From NCBI RefSeq assembly GCF_003704105.1, contig NZ_QUOQ01000004.1, positions 310,001 through 374,000 on the forward strand: DNA of 64,000 bases. The letters run 5' to 3'. The notes under the pieces were generated by a model, which did not search any database, had not been told where the DNA came from, and was given only the letters and a program-made list of their open reading frames with translations. Source of the DNA: Brevundimonas lutea (GTDB lineage: Bacteria; Pseudomonadota; Alphaproteobacteria; Caulobacterales; Caulobacteraceae). Of this stretch, positions 18,101 through 27,755 are shown in pieces. Every line of letters begins with the position of its first letter. The first letter of the stretch is position 1. The position numbers and the translations under genes were made by a program.

Positions 18101-19463
18101 CGAGGCCTCGGCCGCGCCGCTGCGCCTCGCCATCGCCCGCACCCGCGCCATGTCCGGCGACGTCTCGATCCAGGGGCAGGTGCAGCCCCTTTGGGACGTC
18201 TTCTTCGGCGGCGAACGGACCCTGGCGGGTCGGATCGACGCCGAAGCGAGCCTGGGCGGTACTCTGAACGCGCCGCGCCTGAACGGCCGGCTTAACGTCG
18301 CCGACGGCGCCTTCCGCGATTCGGCCACCGGCCTGAGGCTGGAGCGGCTGCAGCTGACCAGCCGGTTCGACGACACCATCGCTGTGCTGGAAAGCCTGAC
18401 CGCCACCGACGGCGGGCCGGGCACCGTCACCGGCTCGGGCCGGCTGGGCCTGCGCCAGGGCTCCGCCTCCAGCCTGCAGCTGGATCTGGCCAATTTCCGC
18501 GTCATCGACAACGAGCTGGCCGAGGCGCGCGGCTCGGGCGAGATCACAGCGCTGCGGGCCGAGGACGGCGCCATCCGTCTGGACGGCGAGCTGCGCGTCG
18601 ACGAGGCCGAAATCTCGACCAACGACCTGCCCGGCTCGAACGGCATCGTGCGCATGGATGTGATCGAGGTGAACAAGCCCGGCGTCGATCCGAACGCCGA
18701 GCCCGACCCGCCGGGCCGTCCCTCGCCGATCGCGCTCAACATCGACCTGACCGGCCGCGAAATCTTCGTGCGCGGGCGCGGTCTCGACGTCGAGCTGTCG
18801 CTGCGCGCCCGGGTGCGCGGCACCATCGCCGAGCCCCAGCTGACGGGCACGGCGCGCGTGGTTCGGGGCGACTACGAGTTCGCCGGCAAGCGGTTCGTGT
18901 TCGATGACGCAGGCACCATCGCCCTGTCCACCGATCCGGAGCGCATCCGCCTGAATCTTCGCGCCGAGCGCGAGGACCCGGCCCTGACCGCCGTCATCGT
19001 GGTCACCGGCACGGCCGCCTCGCCCGAGATCGAGCTGACCTCGACCCCCGAACTGCCCCAGGACGAAATCCTGTCCCAAGTGCTGTTCGGGCGATCCGCG
19101 TCGCAGCTGTCGGCCTTCGAGGCGGCGCAGCTGGCCTCGGGCGTAGCGTCACTGGCGGGCGGCGGCGGCTTCGACGTGATCGGCAACATCCGCGAACTGG
19201 CCGGGCTGGACCGGCTGTCGTTCGGCGGCGAGGCGTCGAGCCTGACCGTCGCCGGCGGCCGCTATCTGACTGACGATATCTATTTCGAGATCATCGGCGG
19301 CGGCGAAGGCGGCGGCGCGGCGCGGGTCGAGTGGCAGGTCCGTCGAAACATCGCCGTCGAGAGCCAGTTCGGCGGCGACGGCGAGGCCACCCTGTCGATC
19401 CGCTGGCGCCGCGAAAGCCGCCCGCCAGGTGGGCGTCGCGACCGCAGGCCGAACCGCGACTGA
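15165..19463 (+). CDS. tamB: Translocation and assembly module protein TamB (DUF490)
   Basis: A 1432-residue AsmA/TamB-type protein. It starts at TTG 15165, overlapping the tamA stop as TTGA; no ATG precedes the membrane anchor. A proline-rich cytosolic stretch and a highly basic segment (KKEKRKR) come before one membrane helix (about 50-72). A long periplasmic beta-rich repeat region follows, then the C-terminal DUF490/TamB domain (GEIFVRGRGLDVELSLRARV; RGDYEFAGKRFVFDDAGTI; LPQDEILSQVLFGRSASQLS). It works with TamA in outer membrane protein insertion or phospholipid transport between membranes. The adjacent pair is the standard arrangement. Confidence 0.95.
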   Translation: MTDQPPPETGPDEAPPPAPDSSPAHKRRRWARIGWLRREREKKEKRKRTLIQSLAFFGGIGVALLIGVVVLLLVGGRFAVLSPGGRDLVMGFVTGTEIGPYGTLDIEGLEGDLFDDFTIRRATVTDAEGVWLEARNIRVDWSYWPLVLRRFHASEIDAELIRVIRRPIAEQRPEEPSQPSPLSFDIDRFSANIELMEDFSQEYGRWNLAGEANIPRIGLKTARVEANSLSRPGDFLRANVTFGEGVDELRVDAQAQEAAGGPLAGSLGYSPDQPFLLRALVDGEVVDAVVRTGEFTPLTVSGRYGAQGSRISGYFDFSGSDLLQPFVERIGRTARFGFATIPAADTDFQGVAWRLMSENFNSRAQGLIRLADQSAPDGIEVEVTTPNLSRMIGSPVAGPAAWVGTFVGDAQRWTLDGAVSLQNANLASYRAQRIMGPLTISAADGRFDVVGDIVGRGGSGEGIIGGLLGSQPRVQLDATRMADGAVLLNRVTARGQALLVDGQGSRNLGGGLSFRGDARVTDLSRIQPGASGAFGGPIRAAQAEPGAPWTLNFDGRGARVVTGMDELDRLLGRTPRLQLVGNFNEGRITVDRAELTAANARAGARGLIEPEGRLRLALDWNATGPFGVGPVEIDGDMSGEGALTGTLAQPRADLTAEFDRIAAAGLILTNADLTLSFRKGANSSDGRIAVTSGSNYGPARASGDFFLTEGGVRLSGVDLDAGGVTAQGDVALTNGVPASADLSFTAGPGAFIQTGEARGRVRLTEGAGSETAILDVTATNLRPAGQDITIRNLALSGRGTLSRLPFTLVADVGGDTPVQFDGSGVYSRQGDNQSVTLQGAGEVRDIAFETRSPLVAALAGDGRVVRVDLGVGGGFLTGEFRQDSEAANIQANLDGVQVGAIAPDLRGRVTGQVSLRGAGSDLGGTANVTLAGLRSVDGPEEVAIDGTINARLQGDSLAIQAQAEDAGAVRAVADVVLPVEASAAPLRLAIARTRAMSGDVSIQGQVQPLWDVFFGGERTLAGRIDAEASLGGTLNAPRLNGRLNVADGAFRDSATGLRLERLQLTSRFDDTIAVLESLTATDGGPGTVTGSGRLGLRQGSASSLQLDLANFRVIDNELAEARGSGEITALRAEDGAIRLDGELRVDEAEISTNDLPGSNGIVRMDVIEVNKPGVDPNAEPDPPGRPSPIALNIDLTGREIFVRGRGLDVELSLRARVRGTIAEPQLTGTARVVRGDYEFAGKRFVFDDAGTIALSTDPERIRLNLRAEREDPALTAVIVVTGTAASPEIELTSTPELPQDEILSQVLFGRSASQLSAFEAAQLASGVASLAGGGGFDVIGNIRELAGLDRLSFGGEASSLTVAGGRYLTDDIYFEIIGGGEGGGAARVEWQVRRNIAVESQFGGDGEATLSIRWRRESRPPGGRRDRRPNRD

Positions 19464-20015
19464 TCAGGCTTCCGGCAGAACGACGCGGGTGAGGCGCCAG
19501 GCGAACAGGCCCTGGCGGGTCATGATCAGATCGACCGACTGATCCGGCTCGGCAGGATCGAACACCCGGGCGCCGAAGGTGTTGAGGTCGCGGTAGCTGT
19601 AGCGGACCTCGGTCTCGTCCTCGAGCTCTGACGGATTGGCGGCCTCAGGCGCCGGAACGGCTGCGCCCGGGTCGGGCGCCTCCGCCGTGCGGACGATGGC
19701 GGCGATGGCGTCCGGGGTGACCACGGCGTCGACCGCGCCGTCGATCAGGGCTGGGGCCAGCAGCAGGCCCAGACCCGCCAGCGAGCCGCTCAGCCGGTCG
19801 TCGCCGAGCTCGCGACGAAGACGGTCCTGCAGTTGCGCCTTGAGATCCTCGCGCACGGCAGGGAAATCGACGCGGCGCTCCAGGCCCTCGACATCCCCCG
19901 ACCTGGCGTCGGCGACCAGGGCGCGCGCCGCGAACACGGGCGACACGGTGTAGACCCCGACGAAGGCGACCACAGCCAGCCCGACCAGGCCAAAGACAAC
20001 CCGCTTCTTCGCCAT
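19464..20015 (-). CDS. DUF2939-type membrane-anchored protein
   Basis: About 183 residues from ATG 20015, with a GGGAGTGG ribosome site; the earlier in-frame start has no such site. One N-terminal membrane segment (VVFGLVGLAVVAFVGVYTVS) precedes a periplasmic part. The segment ARALVADARSGDVEGLERRVDFPAVREDLKAQL fits the DUF2939 family, whose function is unknown. A proline/alanine linker at about 125-140 leads to a small C-terminal beta region (VRYSYRDLNTFGARV...LIMTRQGLFAWRLTRVVLP). It converges on tamB with no gap. Confidence 0.75.
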   Translation of the reverse strand: MAKKRVVFGLVGLAVVAFVGVYTVSPVFAARALVADARSGDVEGLERRVDFPAVREDLKAQLQDRLRRELGDDRLSGSLAGLGLLLAPALIDGAVDAVVTPDAIAAIVRTAEAPDPGAAVPAPEAANPSELEDETEVRYSYRDLNTFGARVFDPAEPDQSVDLIMTRQGLFAWRLTRVVLPEA

Positions 20016-20187
20016 CACGCCACTCCCGATACACACGCCGTCCTAGCGCCGCGCGCGGGCGCGGGTTCCGCTCCGGCATGGTTGGCCGAACAAGAGCGCC
20101 AAGGCAAACGCGGGGTCCGCGGCCGGTTGACCCCGATCGCGGAACCCGGCCTCCTGCCGCCCTCATCGTTCCGGGGAGCTACAATCG

Positions 20188-21989
<1,802 letters not shown>

Positions 21990-21993
<4 letters not shown>

Positions 21994-22940
21994 GCGGCGT
22001 CCTTCTCCCACGGCGCGGCCGGACCGGTGGCGACCGCCAGCCGCTCATAGGCGTCGGGCGCCTTGCGCAGCACCTCCTCCATGAAGTTGATACAGGTCAT
22101 CTTCACGTGCGGTTTCCTGAGGGTCCACAGCCGCCAGGCCACGTCCTTGGGTTCGGCCTTCGCGGTCCACCCGACCGGAAAGTGAACCACGTCCTTGGCG
22201 TCGCGCGTCTCGACGGCGTCATTGGCCAGCAGGCGATGATGGCAGAAGCTGACCGGCCACCACTGGCCACGGTCGCGGAATCTCGGGCGGGCGTTGTCGA
22301 CAAACCCGGCGGGGTCGGCGGCATAGCTCTCGGCCAAAGGAGAGACGCGCATCGGATAGACCGCGTGGCCCGGCGAGAAATAGCGCGCCCGATCGCCGGC
22401 GGCGCGGTCCACGCCCCTCAGCTTGTTCTCTTCGTGAAAAGCCAGCTCGGTCTTCGCCGAGGCGTCGGTCCAGCGGCCCCGCAGGACGGTGCGGCCATCC
22501 TCGGCGAAGAAGTCGCCGGGCTCGACCGGACCGGTCAGCATCATGTCGTCATTCAGATAGAGGAAGCGCTCGGCCAGTCCCTCGATCCGCCACAGCATGG
22601 TCTCGATGGAAAGCGAGTTGAAGGTCGGAAGCAGGTCCTCGTGCCCCCGGAACACGTGACGGTGGCTGACCAGCCGGACGCCCTGTTCAGCGGCGATCTC
22701 AATATCCAGGAAATCAGGGGTCTGGTCGTCGGTCAGCAGCCAGATGGTGCGCAGCCAGGGCGCATGATTGCGCAGCGATCGCAGACAATGGCGTAGCTCA
22801 CCATTGTCCCGGAAGCGCCGCATCTTGGTGGCCAGGTCCAGCTCCGAGCCAGGCTCGGCCTGCGGCTGAAAGCGGGCGCGGGCAGTCATGTGGGCCGGAT
22901 CGGCGCCGTCGACCCAGGTCACCACCGCGTCGATATCCAT
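21990..22940 (-). CDS. Stealth-family sugar-phosphate transferase
   Basis: A 316-residue protein of the Stealth family, which transfers hexose-1-phosphate to build phosphodiester-linked surface polysaccharides. Conserved region 1 is at the N-terminus (MDIDAVVTWVDGADPAH). Region 2 holds ELRHCLRSLRNHAPWLRTIW, LLTDDQTPDFLDIE and RFLYLNDDMMLTGPVEPGDFF, with the acidic pair expected to bind metal. Regions 3 and 4 are present as a histidine-containing stretch (FCHHRLLANDAVETRD) and a C-terminal NFMEE region. Its start overlaps the GDPD stop by one base, so the two are translationally linked. The acceptor polymer is not known from sequence. Confidence 0.87.
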
Positions 22941-23704
22941 CAGTCGTCTCTCAGTCGCAGCGCCAGGGTCGGCCGATCAGTGATGATCTGGCGCACAGGC
23001 TGGCCCAGCCAGAAGCGCAGGTCGTCTTCGTCATCGGCGTTCCAGACGCCCAGCCGACCGGGCGCGATTTCAAGCAGCCACTCAAGATTGGTGCGCGCCA
23101 GCAGACTTTCCAGGCTGATCACGCACCCGGGGATGCGCAAACCACGCTCGACCAACACCTCAAGTCCCCCCACCATCCAGCTGGTCGACAGCTGTATGGC
23201 AAGGGCTGTTCGCAAGCCGGGACACGTGGTGACCGCGCACTCAAGATCGTCTGCGCGGAAACTGGTGATAACGAGACGATCGGTCAGGCCGCGCGCCGCC
23301 GCCGCCTCCAGGCAGCGTTGAACCAGTCCGTCCGGGACACGCCCGCGGTGGTCGGTCTTGACCTCGAGATGGAGTTCGAGCCGCGGATCGGTTCCCAAGG
23401 CTTCGAGGGCGTCGTCCAAACGCGGCGGGCCTTCGGCGGCGCCGCGCACCTTCAGCGCGGCCAAGGCCTGCGCTGTGTGGACCGCCACGGCGCCGTGCCC
23501 ATCCGTCGACCGGTCGAGCCAAGCGTCATGGTGGATGATGAGAACGCCATCGCGGGCCTGGTGAACATCGAATTCGACGCCATCGATTCCCGAGCCCACG
23601 CACGCGCGGAAGGCGCCCAGTGTGTTCTGGGCCTGCTCCGCCGCTCCGCCCCGATGGGCGATGATGCGCGGTCGACCGGGGAGGTGCGCCTGATCTGAGT
23701 TCAT
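22940..23704 (-). CDS. Glycerophosphodiester phosphodiesterase family protein
   Basis: A 254-residue GDPD TIM-barrel enzyme that would hydrolyse glycerol phosphodiesters. Catalytic features: IIAHRGG at the start, then QNTLGAF (in place of the usual PENT), the metal-binding VEFDVH pair, the HHD motif (LIIHHDAWLDRSTDG), and LHLEVKTD. No signal peptide is seen, so it is probably cytoplasmic. It overlaps the Stealth gene by one base and is transcribed first. The pairing suggests a role in making or trimming a phosphodiester-linked glycan, rather than simple scavenging, but that is inference. Confidence 0.9.
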   Translation of the reverse strand: MNSDQAHLPGRPRIIAHRGGAAEQAQNTLGAFRACVGSGIDGVEFDVHQARDGVLIIHHDAWLDRSTDGHGAVAVHTAQALAALKVRGAAEGPPRLDDALEALGTDPRLELHLEVKTDHRGRVPDGLVQRCLEAAAARGLTDRLVITSFRADDLECAVTTCPGLRTALAIQLSTSWMVGGLEVLVERGLRIPGCVISLESLLARTNLEWLLEIAPGRLGVWNADDEDDLRFWLGQPVRQIITDRPTLALRLRDD

Positions 23705-23790
23705 GGGGTCTCGCGGCTGGCGGCGTCAGGTTGCACTGCGCCGCGTCCTAAGCCAAGGAACGGCTGCTGAGCGCCATTTTGTCGCGCCCA

Positions 23791-25941
23791 ATGAAGGATT
23801 TCGCCTTGAGCAGCTCCGCGCCGAAGGGCCTGGCCCGCCGACTGTCGCGTCTTCTGGGCGAAGCCCCCGGATCGGCGCCCTCGCACGGCGGCGACGCTCC
23901 GAGCGCGGTGGCTTTTCCCGCCGGGTGGAAAGCGATCACGGCCCGCGAGGAATGGCGCGACTTCGACGTCACGACGCTCGGTGACGCGGTCGAGATTTCC
24001 GCCGAGATGACGGCTCCGGATCCGGGCTCGGAGCGTTCGGTGGTGGCGCGGGTGCGGGCGTTCGACGCCGCCGGCGAGCGGCTAGATGACCGCCTGAACG
24101 GCTTGCGCAGTTCGAGCGCGGCCGGGCGTTACTTCTACCCCCTGGAGTTCGTGCGAAGCGGCGCCTTCCGCTTCACCCTGCGGCTGCCGCGCGGAACCAG
24201 CAAAATCGCCGTCGCCATCCAGTTGTGGCGACGATCGGACACTGCGCCCTATGGCCATGGCGAGCTCACGGTGCAGGCCACGGGCGCGGCCACGCCGAAT
24301 ACGTCCGCCCATTCCGCCTATGACGGGCTGAGCGCTGAGGAGCAGCGACGGCTGGCGGAGAAAGAGCTTCGGTTCGCGCTGAGGAAGTATGCAAACCGAC
24401 TGCTCAACACCACAGCGCCGCTCTATCGCGATGAAGCGCCCTTCGGTGAGCCTTTGGTCGAGTATCTGGCCCATGTCGAACAGTCGTCGGCGGTCGCGGA
24501 GCGACTGGCGATGCGGCGGCTTCGGGCCGGCCGGGACGAGGACGCCTTGGCCCTGTCAAACCTGGCCAAGCTGACGCCCCTGGACCGTGCGCAGGGACGA
24601 CGTCAGTTGCACGGCTGGGCCGACCGCTTCGCCGATCGGCAGACGGCCCGACCCAGCGTGGGAGCCAAAAGCGTCGTCTACCTGCTGCACAACGCCCAGC
24701 CCTTCGATTCGGGGGGGTACGCCATGCGCGCACACGGCTTGCTGCGTGGTTTCCAGAAGGCGGGCTGGTCGGTGCATCCCTTCGGCCGGCCCGGCTATCC
24801 CGGCGACAAGGGGCGCGGCGGCTACGACGTGACGCAAGAGACTGTCGATGGCGTCACCTACAATTTCCTGCCCGACGATGCCGGGATCGATGACCGCGAC
24901 CAGGTCGCCTATGTCGATCGCTATGCTCGCGCCGTGCTCAGCCGCCTGGGCGACACGCCGGTCGGTTATGTGCAGGCCGCCTCGTTCTTCCAGAACGCCT
25001 TCGCCGGGCGATTGATCGCCGACAAGCTGGGCGTGCCTCTGGTGTATGAGATGCGCGGCATGGATTGGCTGACACGCGGGTCGGCCGACCGGCGCTGGAT
25101 GGGATCGCCGCAGGAACAGGTGGCGCGCGAGCTCGAGATCAAGGCCGCCAAAAGCGCGGATCACGTCATGGCGATCACCCAGGCGCTCAAGGACTGGCTG
25201 GTCAGCGAAGGCGTGGACGCGGACCGGATCAGCGTCCTGCCCAACGGCTGCTCTCCGGACCAGTTCGCCATCCCCGAACGGGATACGGAGATCGTCGAAG
25301 AGCTGGAGCTGGCGCCGGACACCACGGTGGTCGGCTATGTCGGGTCCGTGGTCGGTTATGAAGGTTTGCCAGACCTGGTCGAGGGCGTGAAACTGGCTCG
25401 GGAACTGTCGGGCCGCGATATCCGTCTGCTGGTCGTCGGCGATGGCCTTGCCCTCGCCGACCTGCGCCTGGCGGTGGCCGACGCAAACGCCGGCGGTTGG
25501 GCCATGATGACCGGACGCGTCCCGCATGCCGATGTGGTGCGGTATTACTCCGTCATCGATGTCGTCGCCCTGCCCCGCAAGGATCAGCCGGTGACCCGAA
25601 TGATCTCGCCACTGAAGCCGCTGGAGGCCCTGGCGATGGGCAAGCCCCTGATCGCTACCGACGTCGCCGCGTTGCGCGAAATCGTCGACGCATCGAACGG
25701 GGGGGTCGTGGTGCCGAACAAGGCGGTTCACGCCCTGGCTCACGCCATCATCGACGTGGCCGAGGCCAGGCAGGAGAAGGGCGAGGCCGATCTCCGCGCC
25801 GAAGCCGAGGCCCGCAGACAGTGGGCGACGACGGAGCGGGACTGGACGGTGCTCGCCGAGCGTGCGCTCACGGAAATCGAGGCCGCGTTTCCGCCCGGTG
25901 CGGCCAGACCGCGCCTCGGCGCGCGATTGGCGCCAAGCTGA
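23791..25941 (+). CDS. GT4-family glycosyltransferase with long N-terminal extension
   Basis: About 716 residues from ATG 23791; a TTG four codons upstream is an alternative. The C-terminal half (about 295-700) is a GT-B glycosyltransferase of family 4: a glycine-rich entry (FDSGGYAMRAHGLLRGFQKAGW), VLPNGCSPDQF, and the donor-site E-x7-E region in PLKPLEALAMGKPLIATD. The first 290 residues are not catalytic: a beta-rich segment (about 45-175, FPAGWKAITAREEWRDF to LTVQATG) and a helical segment (about 185-280) that I do not recognise. Divergent from the GDPD/Stealth pair, so it probably serves the same surface polymer. Confidence 0.88.
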   Translation: MKDFALSSSAPKGLARRLSRLLGEAPGSAPSHGGDAPSAVAFPAGWKAITAREEWRDFDVTTLGDAVEISAEMTAPDPGSERSVVARVRAFDAAGERLDDRLNGLRSSSAAGRYFYPLEFVRSGAFRFTLRLPRGTSKIAVAIQLWRRSDTAPYGHGELTVQATGAATPNTSAHSAYDGLSAEEQRRLAEKELRFALRKYANRLLNTTAPLYRDEAPFGEPLVEYLAHVEQSSAVAERLAMRRLRAGRDEDALALSNLAKLTPLDRAQGRRQLHGWADRFADRQTARPSVGAKSVVYLLHNAQPFDSGGYAMRAHGLLRGFQKAGWSVHPFGRPGYPGDKGRGGYDVTQETVDGVTYNFLPDDAGIDDRDQVAYVDRYARAVLSRLGDTPVGYVQAASFFQNAFAGRLIADKLGVPLVYEMRGMDWLTRGSADRRWMGSPQEQVARELEIKAAKSADHVMAITQALKDWLVSEGVDADRISVLPNGCSPDQFAIPERDTEIVEELELAPDTTVVGYVGSVVGYEGLPDLVEGVKLARELSGRDIRLLVVGDGLALADLRLAVADANAGGWAMMTGRVPHADVVRYYSVIDVVALPRKDQPVTRMISPLKPLEALAMGKPLIATDVAALREIVDASNGGVVVPNKAVHALAHAIIDVAEARQEKGEADLRAEAEARRQWATTERDWTVLAERALTEIEAAFPPGAARPRLGARLAPS

Positions 25942-25944
25942 GCC

Positions 25945-25970
25945 GCAACCCTTTGACAGGCGGCGCCGTT
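25945..25970 (+). promoter_or_regulatory. EcfG/SigT-like stress promoter
   Basis: GCAAC (25945-25949), 17-base spacer, CGTT (25967-25970): one mismatch from GGAAC-N17-CGTT. It lies 30 bases before the ATG of the four-helix protein, whose ribosome site AGGAGG (25989-25994) is strong. A TTGACA hexamer at 25954-25959 inside the spacer has no clear partner -10. Confidence 0.45.
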
Positions 25971-26000
25971 AGACGGGCCTCATCTCACAGGAGGCCTCCC

Positions 26001-26480
26001 ATGACCGCCACCAACGACCACGACATCCACACCCTTAACGGACTGATCGAGATCACGCTCGACAGCGCCGACGGCTATCGCGAGGCCGCCAAGGAAACCG
26101 AGAGCGGCCAGTTCAAGACCCTGTTCGAGCAGCGCAGCTTCGAGCGCCAGAAGGTGGCCGGCGACCTGCAGGACACCGTCCGATCCCTGGGCGGCGAGCC
26201 CGAGGACGACGGCTCGATCCTGGCCAAGGCCCACCGCGCCTTCCTCGACGTGAAACATGCCATCCTGCGCGACGAGCAGGCGGTGGTGAACTCGGTCGAG
26301 AACGGCGAAGACGCCATCAAGGCCAAGTACGAGCGCGCGCTGGAGGACGACAAGCTGTCGGCCACCACCAAGGAGACGGTGCGCCGCGCCTACACCTCGG
26401 TGCGCCAGGGTCACGACCAGATGCGTGACATCAAGCACGCCATGGAAGGCAAGACCGACGGCGGCGTCATCCCGAACTGA
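26001..26480 (+). CDS. PA2169/DUF2383-type four-helix-bundle protein
   Basis: A 159-residue all-helical, charged, soluble protein of the DUF2383 (PA2169) ferritin-like family. Typical blocks: LNGLIEITLDSADGYREAAKETES, QRSFERQKVAGDLQDTVRSLGGEPED, and AILRDEQAVVNSVENGEDAIKAKYERAL. Family members are often induced by stress, but their biochemical role is not settled. A near-consensus ribosome site (AGGAGG) and a strong terminator frame it as a single-gene unit; the promoter looks like a general-stress type. Confidence 0.88.
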   Translation: MTATNDHDIHTLNGLIEITLDSADGYREAAKETESGQFKTLFEQRSFERQKVAGDLQDTVRSLGGEPEDDGSILAKAHRAFLDVKHAILRDEQAVVNSVENGEDAIKAKYERALEDDKLSATTKETVRRAYTSVRQGHDQMRDIKHAMEGKTDGGVIPN

Positions 26481-26503
26481 TTGCTGCTGATCCAGACATG
26501 AGA

Positions 26504-26535
26504 AAGGGCCCCGGCGCGAACCGGGGCCCTTTTTT
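26504..26535 (+). terminator. Rho-independent terminator
   Basis: An 11-bp perfect GC-rich stem (AAGGGCCCCGG with CCGGGGCCCTT), 6-base loop, and a run of six T at 26530-26535. It lies 24 bases after the four-helix gene. In the minus direction it is followed by TTTCTC, so it may also end rplS transcription, whose stop is 24 bases away. Confidence 0.9.
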
Positions 26536-26558
26536 CGTATCCGCGGGTGCGGCTGGAA

Positions 26559-26984
26559 TCAGCTCTCGGCGGCGCCTTCGGCCTTGCCGGTTTCCGGAAC
26601 CTCGACGGCGTTCTTGGGGGTGCGGGCGGTCTGACGCTCGGCGATCCGGGCCGACTTGCCGCGACGATCGCGCAGATAATAGAGCTTGGCGCGACGGACG
26701 ACACCGCGACGCTTGACCTCAATGGATTCGATGTTGGGCGACAGGATCGGGAACTTGCGCTCCACGCCTTCGCCGAAGGAGATCTTGCGCACGGTGAAGG
26801 TCTCGTTCACGCCGCCGCCGTCACGGGCGATGCAGACGCCTTCGAAGGCCTGAACGCGTTCGCGCTCGCCTTCCTTGATCCGCACATTGACGCGCAGGGT
26901 GTCGCCCGGCTGAAAGTTCGGGATGGCGCGGGTTTCGACCAGACGGGCCTTCTCTTCGGCCTCGAGCTGCTGGATGATGTTCAT
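26559..26984 (-). CDS. rplS: 50S ribosomal protein L19
   Basis: About 141 residues from ATG 26984 ([39 protein letters not shown]), with ribosome site GAGGAGAAG; a longer frame from 27095 would run into trmD. L19 lies at the interface with the small subunit. Family blocks [37 protein letters not shown] and [19 protein letters not shown] are intact. The C-terminal 25 residues are an acidic, low-complexity tail as in other Alphaproteobacteria. The start overlaps the trmD stop by ATGA. Confidence 0.97.
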   Translation of the reverse strand: MNIIQQLEAEEKARLVETRAIPNFQPGDTLRVNVRIKEGERERVQAFEGVCIARDGGGVNETFTVRKISFGEGVERKFPILSPNIESIEVKRRGVVRRAKLYYLRDRRGKSARIAERQTARTPKNAVEVPETGKAEGAAES

Positions 26985-27709
26985 TCGTCTTCTCCTCGGG
27001 CTTTTGCGCCCCTTGGCTGTGAATTGGCGGAATGTTGCGCCCAGAGGTCCGGGCGCCGCTCCCGCGTGGTCGTCTCCCGCTGCTCCTGACGCCATTTTGC
27101 GATCTTTGAATGGTCGCCTGACACCAGCACCTCGGGTATCTCAAGCCCCTCGAACGTCCGCGGTCGCGTATATTGCGGATGCTCCAGAAGCCCGTCCTCG
27201 AAGCTTTCGGTGGACAGGCTGTCCGCCTGGCCGAGCACTCCGGGGATCAGTCTTACGCACGCCTCGATCACCACCATCGCCGCCGCCTCGCCACCGGCGA
27301 GAACCGCGTCTCCGACGCTGACCTCCTCGAACCCGCGCGCGTCCAGCACGCGCTGATCCACCCCCTCGAACCGCCCGCAGAGGACGACGACGCCGTCCGC
27401 TTTGGCCCACTCACGCACGCGCGCCTGGGTCAGGGGCCGACCCCGGGCGCTCATGTACAAAAGCGGCCGCCGCGGTCCGGAAAGGCTATCCACCGCCCGG
27501 GCCACCACGTCCGCCTTGAGAACCGCTCCGGGACCACCCCCCGCAGGGGTGTCGTCCAGGAAGCCGCGCCTATCGGTGGAAAACCCCCTTATGTCAACCG
27601 TTTCGAGGCTCCACAGGCCGCGCTCGCGCCACGCCGAGCCGATCAGGCTGACGCCCAGCGGCCCCGGAAAGGCTTCCGGAAACATGGTCAGAACGGAGGC
27701 GGTGAACAT
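26981..27709 (-). CDS. trmD: tRNA (guanine-N1)-methyltransferase TrmD
   Basis: About 242 residues from ATG 27709 ([24 protein letters not shown]). It makes m1G37 in tRNAs reading CUN, CCN and CGG codons, preventing +1 frameshifts. The deep-knot SAM site is visible in [32 protein letters not shown] and [16 protein letters not shown], and the C-terminal domain has [30 protein letters not shown]. It runs into rplS with ATGA overlap. The genes rpsP and rimM, which usually precede trmD, are not here; a serine hydrolase gene lies 46 bases upstream instead. Confidence 0.96.
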   Translation of the reverse strand: MFTASVLTMFPEAFPGPLGVSLIGSAWRERGLWSLETVDIRGFSTDRRGFLDDTPAGGGPGAVLKADVVARAVDSLSGPRRPLLYMSARGRPLTQARVREWAKADGVVVLCGRFEGVDQRVLDARGFEEVSVGDAVLAGGEAAAMVVIEACVRLIPGVLGQADSLSTESFEDGLLEHPQYTRPRTFEGLEIPEVLVSGDHSKIAKWRQEQRETTTRERRPDLWAQHSANSQPRGAKARGEDE

Positions 27710-27755
27710 GGCGCGGTGACTTAGCCTCAAACCGCCGCGGGCGCGAGCGCAGGCC

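Noticed and set aside
17307..19079. A 590-codon open frame antisense to tamB
   Set aside because: A shadow of tamB codon bias, with no start site or fold.
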